Origin: CAZGQY01 sp964528035
Lineage (GTDB): Bacteria > Pseudomonadota > Gammaproteobacteria > Methylococcales > UBA1147
Length of the DNA stretch: 9,039 nt
Reading direction: 5' to 3'
NCBI GenBank assembly: GCA_964528035.1
Contig: CAZGQY010000167.1
Location: forward strand, 1 to 9,039
Part shown: positions 1 to 6,113 of the stretch, piece after piece
How positions within the stretch are numbered: the stretch's first letter is position 1
Layout of the letters: every line of letters starts with the position of its first letter
Position numbers and translations under genes: made by a program
Notes under the pieces: model-generated
Told to the model about the DNA's origin: nothing
The model's database searches: none
The model's input: the letters and a program-made list of their open reading frames with translations, nothing else

Positions 1-129
1 GTCCTCATCTAAGGCAGCTTCGAAAAAAGGTACGACAATTTCGACACAGTCTTGCACCTCGGTCATATGGTTTTGCAGAGGCTTCACGGGTGAAGTACCA
101 AAAAGACTCGAGATCGTGGTTCTTGCCAC
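1..129 (-). CDS. DUF47/PhoU-like family protein, N-terminal fragment
   Basis: Only the first 43 codons are inside the window; the gene runs off the left edge with no stop. Translation from a GTG at 129-127 begins MARTTISSLFGTSPVKPLQ and continues with a helical stretch containing HMTEVQDCVEIVVPFFEA. This resembles the start of the TIGR00153/DUF47 family (PhoU-like helical proteins, often encoded next to low-affinity Pit phosphate transporters), whose members open with a 'LFG.SP..PLQ.H' pattern and an 'xPFFEA' segment. A clear Shine-Dalgarno AGGAG lies at 140-136, six bases before the GTG, which supports the start. By family knowledge it would be a cytoplasmic accessory or regulator of phosphate uptake; a pit gene would be expected just outside the left edge, but this cannot be seen. 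The family call comes from remembered similarity of a short fragment, so it is moderate. Confidence 0.62.
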   Translation of the reverse strand, partial: MARTTISSLFGTSPVKPLQNHMTEVQDCVEIVVPFFEAALDED

Positions 130-526
130 AAATTTCTCCTTCAAATACGTTACTGCGGTAAGGCGGTGTAGGGTAACCCGGATTTTTTAAAAGCGGAAGT
201 ACTGAAAGGCAGATGAATTCTCGATTGCGTTGGAAAATTCTGTTGCTATGTTGAAAGTGGCGCTGCCAAGGAGGGAATCAGGCGCAATAAAACTACTCCG
301 TAGTCGAAAATTTTAACAGATAAAAGTTAACCAATCACGGTAATAGTTCACATTAATTCTGTGCGATATTTACCAACAATGGTCTATTAAACAATTAGAA
401 TGAGAATGGTATAAGAGAAATAATATAAAATATTGATAACACGGATAATAATTTAATCCGATGAGTCAAAGTCGGCGTACTGCGATATGAGAAAAAATAA
501 TAATTATGCAATGAGCATACAATGCA
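130..526. other. Divergent intergenic region
   Basis: About 400 bases separate the leftward DUF47-like gene from the rightward GGDEF-EAL gene. The stretch from about 300 to 526 is strongly AT-rich. It holds the Shine-Dalgarno of the leftward gene (136-140) and one weak sigma70-like promoter candidate for the rightward gene (387-415). I see no credible coding sequence, RNA gene or long inverted repeat. A possible ATG-to-stop frame on the minus strand at 577-395 is low-complexity, AT-rich and without family resemblance, so it is not called. Confidence 0.6.
387..415 (+). promoter_or_regulatory. Weak sigma70-like promoter candidate for the GGDEF-EAL gene
   Basis: A -10-like TATAAG (410-415) sits 17 bases after a poor -35-like TTAAAC (387-392). 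The -10 matches the consensus at five of six positions; the -35 at only three. Chance matches are likely in DNA this AT-rich, so this is a suggestion only. It would give a leader of roughly 105 bases before the ATG at 527. Confidence 0.25.
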
Positions 527-2119
527 ATGAATTCGCTTGATCGTTTTTGCTATAAAATTATGGCAATTCGGCCGCAAAGTTACTGGATTCCTGTGGGCGT
601 GGGCGCAATCGGGTCGGTAATTTTTATCGTATTTTTAGATAGAATGCCAAATTCAATGATGGTGGCATTACCCGTTATATGCGGTTTTATAGGTGGTTTG
701 TGGGTGCGTTATTTAGAAGGTACTCGACTCAAAGAGAAAACTTTTGAGTCGAGTGCTGAGAGTTCCCCGGATATGGAACAGTCTTTGAGAGATATATGGA
801 ATTTGGCTTTTTTCGATGAGCTCACGGGTTTAAGTAATCGAGTGCGTTTTAATATAAAGATGCTTGAAACGATAAAGTCTGCAATTCAGTATGACAAGAA
901 AATAGCGCTTCTATTAGTTGATATAGAAGGACTTAAATTACTGAATGACAGTCTGGGTTGCGATGCAAGTGATCAATTGATCCGGGAAATTTCTACTCGA
1001 CTGGTTGATACAGTAAGACAGGTTGACTACGTTGCGCGATTGGGATCAAACGAGTTTTGTGTTGTCGTTACCCATATTTCGGATGATAAATATCCAGCCC
1101 ACGTTGCGGTTCGGTGCCTTAAGTCTTTGCAAAAACCGGTCAGCATATGTACACGTGAAATCTTTCCTCGAGCCAATATTGGTATAGCGCTGTTTCCGCA
1201 GCACGGTAAAACGGTTGAAAAGTTGGTGCAGTGTGCGACTAGCGCTATGCACGTTGCAGAAAAAGATGGGCAGAAACACTATTCATATTACGATATGAAT
1301 TTAGCGGTGCTCGCCAAGCGACAATTAAATTTGGAAAATGATCTGCGCCACGCTCTGGCAGCGGGTGAGTTTGAATTGTATTATCAACCTCAGATTTCAC
1401 TGGAAAGCGGACGAATTGTAGCAGTCGAAGCGCTTATTCGCTGGCATCACCCGGAGCATGGATTGATTCCACCCGATATGTTTATCCCGATTATCGAGAA
1501 GATGGGCTTGATTTCAGCCTTAGGTGAGTGGGTAATTAATACTGCTTGTCACCAGTTGGCTAAGTGGAAAAATTCGCCTGATCAACTTGTGGATCGTGTT
1601 GCTGTAAATATTTCAGCCGCACATTTTAACAATATGACATTGGTTGGAACGGTTGTCGATGCGTTAAAAGATACGGGGATTGATGCAAATGATCTTGTGA
1701 TCGAAATTACTGAGAGTATGCTTCAAACGACAAAAGATAGCCTGGAGAATATCGAGGCGGTTAAGCAACTTGGCGTAACAGTAGCGATAGATGATTTTGG
1801 TACAGGGTATTCCTGTCTGGCTTCACTCGCCCAGCTACCCATTGATAGTATTAAGATTGATAAAGTATTTGTTCAGGATGTGCTTAACAATGTCAATAAT
1901 TCTGCGATTGTTGCGACTATTATATCAATGAGTAAGACAATCGGGTTTTCTGTGGTGGCGGAAGGTATTGAAACACTGGAACAGCTTGAGTATATCCGTC
2001 ATATGGGTTGTCCCATCGGGCAAGGAAATTTTATTAGCAGGCCGGTTTGTGCAGACCAAATTGAAGAATTGGTTGGATTTGACTGTTTTAACAAGATTCG
2101 CCACCAGAATTGTACCTAG
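527..2119 (+). CDS. Membrane-anchored degenerate-GGDEF/EAL protein, probable c-di-GMP phosphodiesterase
   Basis: A 530-residue protein. Two hydrophobic segments (about residues 20-37 and 43-61) form an N-terminal membrane hairpin, and the rest should be cytoplasmic. A GGDEF domain follows (about 92-255), starting with FFDELTGLSNR. Its signature motif is GSNEF (173-177) in place of GGDEF, so cyclase activity is doubtful; it may bind GTP or act only structurally. The EAL domain (about 268-518) looks catalytically complete: EAL at 301-303, N361, E393 in EITES, DDFGTGYS at 422-429, K443, E479 in AEGIE and Q499 in GQGNF. These match the metal- and substrate-binding residues of active EAL phosphodiesterases, which hydrolyse c-di-GMP to pGpG. 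The usual QGY near the end reads QGN. No PAS, HAMP or other sensory domain is visible. There is no clear Shine-Dalgarno before the ATG at 527; an in-frame ATG at 560 is the other possible start and would keep both membrane segments. The gene is convergent with hpnH and shows no functional link to it. Confidence 0.93.
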   Translation: MNSLDRFCYKIMAIRPQSYWIPVGVGAIGSVIFIVFLDRMPNSMMVALPVICGFIGGLWVRYLEGTRLKEKTFESSAESSPDMEQSLRDIWNLAFFDELTGLSNRVRFNIKMLETIKSAIQYDKKIALLLVDIEGLKLLNDSLGCDASDQLIREISTRLVDTVRQVDYVARLGSNEFCVVVTHISDDKYPAHVAVRCLKSLQKPVSICTREIFPRANIGIALFPQHGKTVEKLVQCATSAMHVAEKDGQKHYSYYDMNLAVLAKRQLNLENDLRHALAAGEFELYYQPQISLESGRIVAVEALIRWHHPEHGLIPPDMFIPIIEKMGLISALGEWVINTACHQLAKWKNSPDQLVDRVAVNISAAHFNNMTLVGTVVDALKDTGIDANDLVIEITESMLQTTKDSLENIEAVKQLGVTVAIDDFGTGYSCLASLAQLPIDSIKIDKVFVQDVLNNVNNSAIVATIISMSKTIGFSVVAEGIETLEQLEYIRHMGCPIGQGNFISRPVCADQIEELVGFDCFNKIRHQNCT

Positions 2120-2167
2120 TACTCCATCACATGGGGGGTAATCAGCGGATAAATGGCCATCTGCGTT

Positions 2168-2211
2168 GCCCCAGGCGCGAGCAGTTCTGCTGAATATTCG
2201 CCCCAGCGCCT
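2168..2211. repeat. GC-rich structured repeat between convergent genes
   Basis: In the 172-base gap between the GGDEF-EAL gene and hpnH lies a GC-rich island. It has an outer inverted pair, AGGCGC (2173-2178) with GCGCCT (2206-2211). Inside is a tight inner pair, AGCAG (2080+100 to 2184, i.e. 2180-2184) and CTGCT (2187-2191), separated by TT. The heptamer GCCCCAG also occurs twice as a direct repeat (2168-2174 and 2200-2206). No T-run follows on either strand, so it is not a classical intrinsic terminator. It could be a REP-like dispersed element or a factor-assisted transcription end for the two converging genes. Its nature is not established from one copy. Confidence 0.4.
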
Positions 2212-2291
2212 TGTAATTGAGCGGATACATTAGCAACAGTCTCGATAACTCCTACGTTGTCAGTAGTCCTGGCTTTTCACGTAACCCCTGT

Positions 2292-3401
2292 TTAATCCAC
2301 TGCTTCTACACTAATGTTGGCTTTTATCGGTTGGGATACATTGGCTGGTTTGTCATACTCGGGTTTAGTTTCAGGAGCCATTTTCCCTTCGGTGCGTGGT
2401 CCTACCAGCGAAACATATAAACCTTTCAGAGGGTGGGACAGCATATCTTCTACTGCAGTGGATTCATATCCGCAATGAGCCATACAGTCAGCACATTTCG
2501 GATTTTTCGATGTGCCATATTTGTTCCACGGAGTATCTTCCATCAATTCTTTAAAGCTGGAAGCGTAACCCTCGTCTACAAGCAAATAACACGGTTTTTG
2601 CCAGCCAAACACGTTTCGGGTCGGATTTCCCCAGGGGGTGCAATTATAATTTTGATTGCCTGCCAGAAAATCAAGGTACAGAGACGAGTGATTGAATTTC
2701 CATTTAAGTCCTTTCCCAAGTTTAAAAATTTCTCTAAACAGTTCTTTGGTGGATTTGCCTTTGATGAAAATATCCTTTTTTGGTGCATGTTCGTAGCTGA
2801 ATCCGGGAGAAATGGTTACTCCTTCAACTCCAAGTGTTGAAGCATAGCTCAGGAAATCGGCAACTTCTTGCGGTTTTTCTCCATCAAACAGGGTGCAGTT
2901 AATGTTGACCCGGAAACCCTTGGCGGTTGCGAGCTTTATCGCCTCAACAGCTCGATCAAAGACCCCTTCCTGACAGACCGATTCATCGTGCCGTTCACGA
3001 TTGCCGTCCAGATGTATGGAAAATGTTAAATAGGGTGAGGGTTTGTAGTCATCAATGCGTTTCTTCAGAAGCAGCGCATTTGTACACAAATAAATGAATT
3101 TTTTCCGCTTGATAATCCCATCCACGATTTCCGGAAGTTGTTTGTGTAATAACGGTTCCCCGCCTGGGATTGAAACAATTGGTGCCCCGCATTCGTCAAC
3201 AGCTTGCAAACACTCATCTACACTTAACCGTTTTTGCAGTATCTCTGTCGGGTAATCAATTTTCCCACATCCGGCGCACGCCAGATTGCATTGGAATAAT
3301 GGCTCCAACATCAGAACCAGGGGGTAGCGTTTGATGCCCAATATTTTTTGTTTCAGCAAATATTTGCCAACACTCAGTTGCTGTCTTAACGGTACACTCA
3401 T
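2292..3401 (-). CDS. hpnH: Hopanoid radical SAM protein HpnH (adenosylhopane synthase)
   Basis: A 369-residue cytoplasmic or membrane-associated radical SAM enzyme. In the hopanoid pathway HpnH joins the 5'-deoxyadenosyl group of SAM to hopene (diploptene), forming adenosylhopane, the first step of side-chain synthesis. The radical SAM cluster motif CxxxCxxC is at C38, C42 and C45 (CNLACAGC), and the SAM-contacting GGEP is at 80-83. A cysteine-rich C-terminal part (C254, C271, C303, C306, C310) fits the family's C-terminal domain. The motif CADCMAHCGYE (303-313) and the PLVLMLEPLFQCN entry are typical of HpnH. The last 30 or so residues, after GLYVSLVGPR, are a hydrophilic Lys/Pro/Glu tail that probably is not catalytic. 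The ATG overlaps the ispH stop in an ATGA, with GGGAG just upstream, so the two are probably translationally coupled. It is the last gene of its operon in view. Confidence 0.95.
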   Translation of the reverse strand: MSVPLRQQLSVGKYLLKQKILGIKRYPLVLMLEPLFQCNLACAGCGKIDYPTEILQKRLSVDECLQAVDECGAPIVSIPGGEPLLHKQLPEIVDGIIKRKKFIYLCTNALLLKKRIDDYKPSPYLTFSIHLDGNRERHDESVCQEGVFDRAVEAIKLATAKGFRVNINCTLFDGEKPQEVADFLSYASTLGVEGVTISPGFSYEHAPKKDIFIKGKSTKELFREIFKLGKGLKWKFNHSSLYLDFLAGNQNYNCTPWGNPTRNVFGWQKPCYLLVDEGYASSFKELMEDTPWNKYGTSKNPKCADCMAHCGYESTAVEDMLSHPLKGLYVSLVGPRTEGKMAPETKPEYDKPANVSQPIKANISVEAVD

Positions 3402-4390
3402 CTTGTACTCCCGGTAGAAATATTTGCTGTAAAATTATTCGATTTTTCGGCGAGCTTTTTAGTCAGAGTGGCCGGTAATCGGAAAGTCACTTTTTCAGGT
3501 TCTGCATCCATTTCCATCACTTGCTTCACTCCCATGCTCTTTAACTCATTAAGTACTTCTGTCACCAGAATTTCAGGTGTAGATGCTCCGGCGGTGATGC
3601 CTATTCGTGAACCTTCAGTAAACCATGACCGATCCAGATCATTGGAATCTTCAACAAGGTAAGAATTTACACCGATATGTTCTCCAACTTCCTGCAACCG
3701 ATTTGAGTTGGAACTATTTCGTGCGCCAACCACGATCAATACGTCCACCTGATCACCGAGTTTGCGTACAGCACTTTGGCGATTTTGTGTTGCATAGCAG
3801 ATATCGTCCCTTCTGGGTTCTATGATATTAGTAAATTTATTCTTCAGGGAAGCTACAATGGCTTTGGTATCGTCCACAGACAGTGTAGTTTGCGTCACAT
3901 AGGTCAGTTGATTCGGGTTTTTTACCTCTAATTTGTCAACATCGTCGGTATCCTGAACCAGATATATTTCCCCGCCGTGTTGACGGTCGTAGTGACCCAG
4001 TGTGCCATTAACTTCCGGGTGGCCGGCATGGCCAATCAGAATAACTTCCGTACCCGCCTTAGCGTTTTTTACGACTTCAAGGTGCACTTTGGTAACCAGA
4101 GGGCAGGTCGCATTGATGACTTCCAGGCCTCTTTCTTTTGCATTGTTTATAAGTTGTTCTGATACGCCATGAGCGCTGAATACTGTAACAGCATTAGAGG
4201 GTACTTCTTCCAGAGTTTCAACAAAAACTGCGCCCCTGGAACGAAGATCCTCAACAACTCGTTGATTGTGAACAATTTCGTGTACAACGTAGACGGGTGC
4301 CCCGTAAATCTCCAGCGCCGATTCTACAATCTCTATCGCCCTCACAACACCAGCACAAAATCCACGTGGCTGAGTCATCAAAACGTCCAT
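3398..4390 (-). CDS. ispH: 4-hydroxy-3-methylbut-2-enyl diphosphate reductase IspH
   Basis: A 330-residue cytoplasmic iron-sulfur enzyme. It performs the last step of the MEP pathway, reducing HMBPP to IPP and DMAPP. The three cluster-binding cysteines are C12 (PRGFCAGV), C96 (NATCPLV) and C198 (DICYATQNRQ). Substrate residues are present: H41 (HNQRVV), H74 (SAHG), H124 and E126 (GHPEV), the TQTTLS segment at 166-171, SSNSNRL at 226-232 and the TAGAST segment at 266-271. Length is slightly above that of the roughly 316-residue E. coli enzyme because of a C-terminal tail. A Shine-Dalgarno GAGAGG precedes the ATG, supporting the start. The gene leads an operon with hpnH and lies divergent from the squalene synthase-shc genes. 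In many gammaproteobacteria the housekeeping ispH sits beside lspA, so this copy may be a pathway-dedicated paralogue or a relocated sole copy; the window cannot tell which. Confidence 0.97.
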   Translation of the reverse strand: MDVLMTQPRGFCAGVVRAIEIVESALEIYGAPVYVVHEIVHNQRVVEDLRSRGAVFVETLEEVPSNAVTVFSAHGVSEQLINNAKERGLEVINATCPLVTKVHLEVVKNAKAGTEVILIGHAGHPEVNGTLGHYDRQHGGEIYLVQDTDDVDKLEVKNPNQLTYVTQTTLSVDDTKAIVASLKNKFTNIIEPRRDDICYATQNRQSAVRKLGDQVDVLIVVGARNSSNSNRLQEVGEHIGVNSYLVEDSNDLDRSWFTEGSRIGITAGASTPEILVTEVLNELKSMGVKQVMEMDAEPEKVTFRLPATLTKKLAEKSNNFTANISTGSTR

Positions 4391-4463
4391 AGCGTATCCT
4401 CTCTAATATCGAAGTATTTCATAAAATTAAAGCAAAACTGAAGGTGTGAGGCTTCTTGTTTCA

Positions 4464-4493
4464 TTTATACAACAAATCATGAAGATTCCACAA
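4464..4493 (-). promoter_or_regulatory. Candidate sigma70 promoter for ispH-hpnH
   Basis: Read on the minus strand, a TTGTGG -35-like element (4493-4488) is followed after 18 bases by TATAAA (4469-4464). The -10 matches the consensus at five of six positions and the -35 at four. Transcription would start near 4457, giving a leader of about 65 bases before the ispH ATG. Position and spacing are plausible, but AT-rich DNA makes chance matches common. Confidence 0.4.
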
Positions 4494-4523
4494 AAAACCA
4501 CAACAAGCCAATCTTTCCATCAG

Positions 4524-4539
4524 GGTAAAATTCTTTACC
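4524..4539. repeat. Perfect 6-base inverted repeat, possible operator
   Basis: GGTAAA (4524-4529) and TTTACC (4534-4539) are perfect inverted arms around the four bases ATTC. The element lies upstream of the candidate ispH promoter and well upstream of the rightward promoter. A dyad of this size fits a regulator binding site, but it is short enough to arise by chance. Confidence 0.3.
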
Positions 4540-4711
4540 TAAGGTGTATCAAAAGTTCAATAATTGGTGATTTTACAGAGTATTGACTGTTTTTTCCACA
4601 AATCCTGATGGTTATTCCTAAATTCGTGACAAAAATCCAGTTTTTGGAATAAACGCAACAAAATACTCTGGAATAATTCTATCAGATTGTGGGATTATAT
4701 GTGAACTCAGC

Positions 4712-4739
4712 TTGACTCAAAACGAAATTTCTATAGAAT
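4712..4739 (+). promoter_or_regulatory. Candidate sigma70 promoter for the squalene synthase-shc operon
   Basis: TTGACT (4712-4717) and TAGAAT (4734-4739) are separated by 16 bases. Each matches the sigma70 consensus at five of six positions, making this the best promoter-like sequence in the window. Transcription would start near 4746, leaving an untranslated leader of about 240 bases ahead of the squalene synthase ATG at 4986. That leader would contain the hairpin at 4859-4882. Confidence 0.5.
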
Positions 4740-4858
4740 TCATTGGCGTATTCCTCAATTTCAATGAAACTTGTACAGATGGTTAACGAATTCAAGTATC
4801 TCTAAAGTTGTTGCGTTTTACCAATTATTGTTATTGGGTGCTTGGTGTGGCGGCGAAA

Positions 4859-4882
4859 GATTGCATGAAGCAGGATGCAATC
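4859..4882. repeat. 8-base inverted repeat in the squalene synthase leader
   Basis: GATTGCAT (4859-4866) and ATGCAATC (4875-4882) are perfect inverted complements around the eight-base loop GAAGCAGG. The element lies about 100 bases before the squalene synthase start. It is not followed by a T-run, so it does not look like an intrinsic terminator or attenuator. It could be a dyad operator or an mRNA hairpin in the leader. No other copy was seen in the window. Confidence 0.5.
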
Positions 4883-4985
4883 AATCGATTTAGTTTAGGG
4901 GGGCGTGTCTGAATATGGCCAAATTTTAGAGTCTCGTGAGATACTGAAAACATTAACAACCTGCTGGAAATAAATTTTTAGACCA

Positions 4986-6083
4986 ATGACTGAAACCGAG
5001 CTAAAAACTCAATATGCGACCCGATTGGAGTCACTGTCAGATGATGAATTTCAGTCTGTTCTATTGCAAGGTGTATCAAGAACTTTTGCATTAACGATAC
5101 CGCAACTGCCGGAGCCTCTTTACCCTGTTGTTGCCAATGCTTATTTACTCTGCCGCATCGTTGATACTATAGAGGACGAAGTCAGTTTGTCTGCGGAGTT
5201 GAAGCAAAAATATTGCAAGAAATTTATCAGTGTTGTCGCAAATGGCGATGACGCTCAATTGTTTGCCAGTCAACTGGCACCACTACTCTCCGATCAGACA
5301 ATATCTGCAGAACACGAATTGATTGCAAATATACCCCGAGTGGTATCGATAACTCAAAGTTTTGCCAGGCAGCAACACCAGGCATTGGCCGCGTGTGTTG
5401 AAACCATGGCAGGTGGAATGCCTGAATTTCAAAACAAAGATTTGAAAAACGGTTTGACCACAATGCAGGAGATGGATCGCTATTGCTATTACGTTGCCGG
5501 TTGTGTCGGGGAAATGTTGTCAAAATTATTTTGCTTGTATTCTCCCACCATTGCTGTTCACGAAAAGCAACTTCTGCCATTGGCGATTTCATTTGGACAA
5601 GGTCTTCAGATGACCAATATTCTCAAGGATATCTGGGATGATTATGATCGAGGGGTGTGTTGGTTACCTCAGGAAATATTCCAAGAAAGTGGCTATGATT
5701 TAGCGAATTTGTCCCGCGATAATAATAGTCCGGAATATTTTCTTGGGTTGGAATACCTGATTCATATTGCTCATGAACACTTGAGTAATGCACTCACATT
5801 TACTTTATTGATTCCAAAGCAGGAAACTGGAATTCGCTACTTTTGCCTGTGGGCAATTGGTATGGCGGTTTTGACTTTGCGCAAAATCAAATCAAATCTC
5901 GAGTTTTCTGAATCAGACGAAGTGAAAATTTCCCGGCGTGCGGTTAAGGCAACTGTATTTGCATCACGCATTACCGGACGTAATGATACTGGATTGAAAT
6001 TGTTGTTTTCTATCTGCAGTATTGGACTCTCCAGTTCAGATTATCAGAGTAAAACATCACTTCAGTCAAAACACTTAATTTAG
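4986..6083 (+). CDS. sqs: Squalene synthase (single-enzyme type)
   Basis: A 365-residue member of the squalene/phytoene synthase family. The reaction is head-to-head condensation of two farnesyl diphosphates to presqualene diphosphate, then NADPH-dependent reduction to squalene. Both Asp-rich, Mg-binding motifs are present: DTIED at 60-64 and DIWDDYD at 215-221. SRTFALTIPQLP (31-42), the YCYYVAGCVGEML segment (166-178, with Y166 aligning with the catalytic tyrosine of eukaryotic squalene synthase) and QMTNILKD (208-215) are characteristic. A VKISRR segment (313-318) resembles the VKIR-type element near the NADPH site of one-step squalene synthases, favouring this over HpnC, HpnD or phytoene synthase, which are usually under 300 residues. 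A weak hydrophobic patch near 337-349 might contact the membrane. No strong Shine-Dalgarno precedes the ATG. It stands 30 bases before shc as first gene of the operon. Product specificity is inferred from motifs and context. Confidence 0.87.
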   Translation: MTETELKTQYATRLESLSDDEFQSVLLQGVSRTFALTIPQLPEPLYPVVANAYLLCRIVDTIEDEVSLSAELKQKYCKKFISVVANGDDAQLFASQLAPLLSDQTISAEHELIANIPRVVSITQSFARQQHQALAACVETMAGGMPEFQNKDLKNGLTTMQEMDRYCYYVAGCVGEMLSKLFCLYSPTIAVHEKQLLPLAISFGQGLQMTNILKDIWDDYDRGVCWLPQEIFQESGYDLANLSRDNNSPEYFLGLEYLIHIAHEHLSNALTFTLLIPKQETGIRYFCLWAIGMAVLTLRKIKSNLEFSESDEVKISRRAVKATVFASRITGRNDTGLKLLFSICSIGLSSSDYQSKTSLQSKHLI

Positions 6084-6100
6084 ATACGTACGGTACAGAA

Positions 6101-6108
6101 ATAAGGAT
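6101..6108 (+). promoter_or_regulatory. Ribosome binding site of shc
   Basis: An AAGGATA-type Shine-Dalgarno lies a few bases before the ATG at 6114, inside the 30-base gap after the squalene synthase stop. It fixes the start of shc and indicates independent initiation within the same transcript. Confidence 0.55.
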
Positions 6109-6113
6109 AAGAC

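Larger units (their letters stand above)
4391..4985. other. Large divergent regulatory region of the hopanoid locus
   Basis: This 595-base AT-rich region separates the ispH-hpnH operon (leftward) from the squalene synthase-shc-hpnG-hpnN operon (rightward). I find no convincing gene in it. It carries sigma70-like promoter candidates on each strand (4464-4493 minus, 4712-4739 plus), an 8-base-arm hairpin (4859-4882), a short perfect inverted repeat (4524-4539), widely spaced CCATCAGG/CCTGATGG arms (4517-4524 and 4604-4611) and two copies of TGGAATAA 24 bases apart (4645-4652 and 4669-4676). The length is more than two promoters need, which suggests shared regulation of the two hopanoid operons. 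No regulator family could be assigned to any of these sites. Confidence 0.6.

Noticed and set aside
395..577. 60-codon minus-strand frame upstream of and overlapping the GGDEF-EAL start
   Set aside because: Low-complexity Ile/Ser/Phe/Tyr-rich translation from AT-rich DNA with no Shine-Dalgarno and no family resemblance.
2120..2291. Classical rho-independent terminator between the convergent genes
   Set aside because: I looked for a GC-rich stem followed by a T-run on each strand; the structured island present has no T-run on either side.
2433..2840. 135-codon open frame on the plus strand
   Set aside because: It lies fully antisense to the conserved hpnH gene, has no family resemblance or Shine-Dalgarno, and its residues are what the opposite frame of hpnH dictates.
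4631..4650. Possible hairpin around the A5 and T5 runs near the TGGAATAA repeat
   Set aside because: The pairing relies on A-T runs and a four-base TCCA/TGGA stem; no convincing terminator or operator structure results.
4932..4941. TCTC-GT-GAGA dyad before squalene synthase
   Set aside because: Arms are only four bases with a two-base centre, easily expected by chance in a region this long.
5227..5592. 121-codon open frame on the minus strand
   Set aside because: It is antisense to the central part of squalene synthase, which carries intact family motifs; the antisense product shows no recognisable domain.
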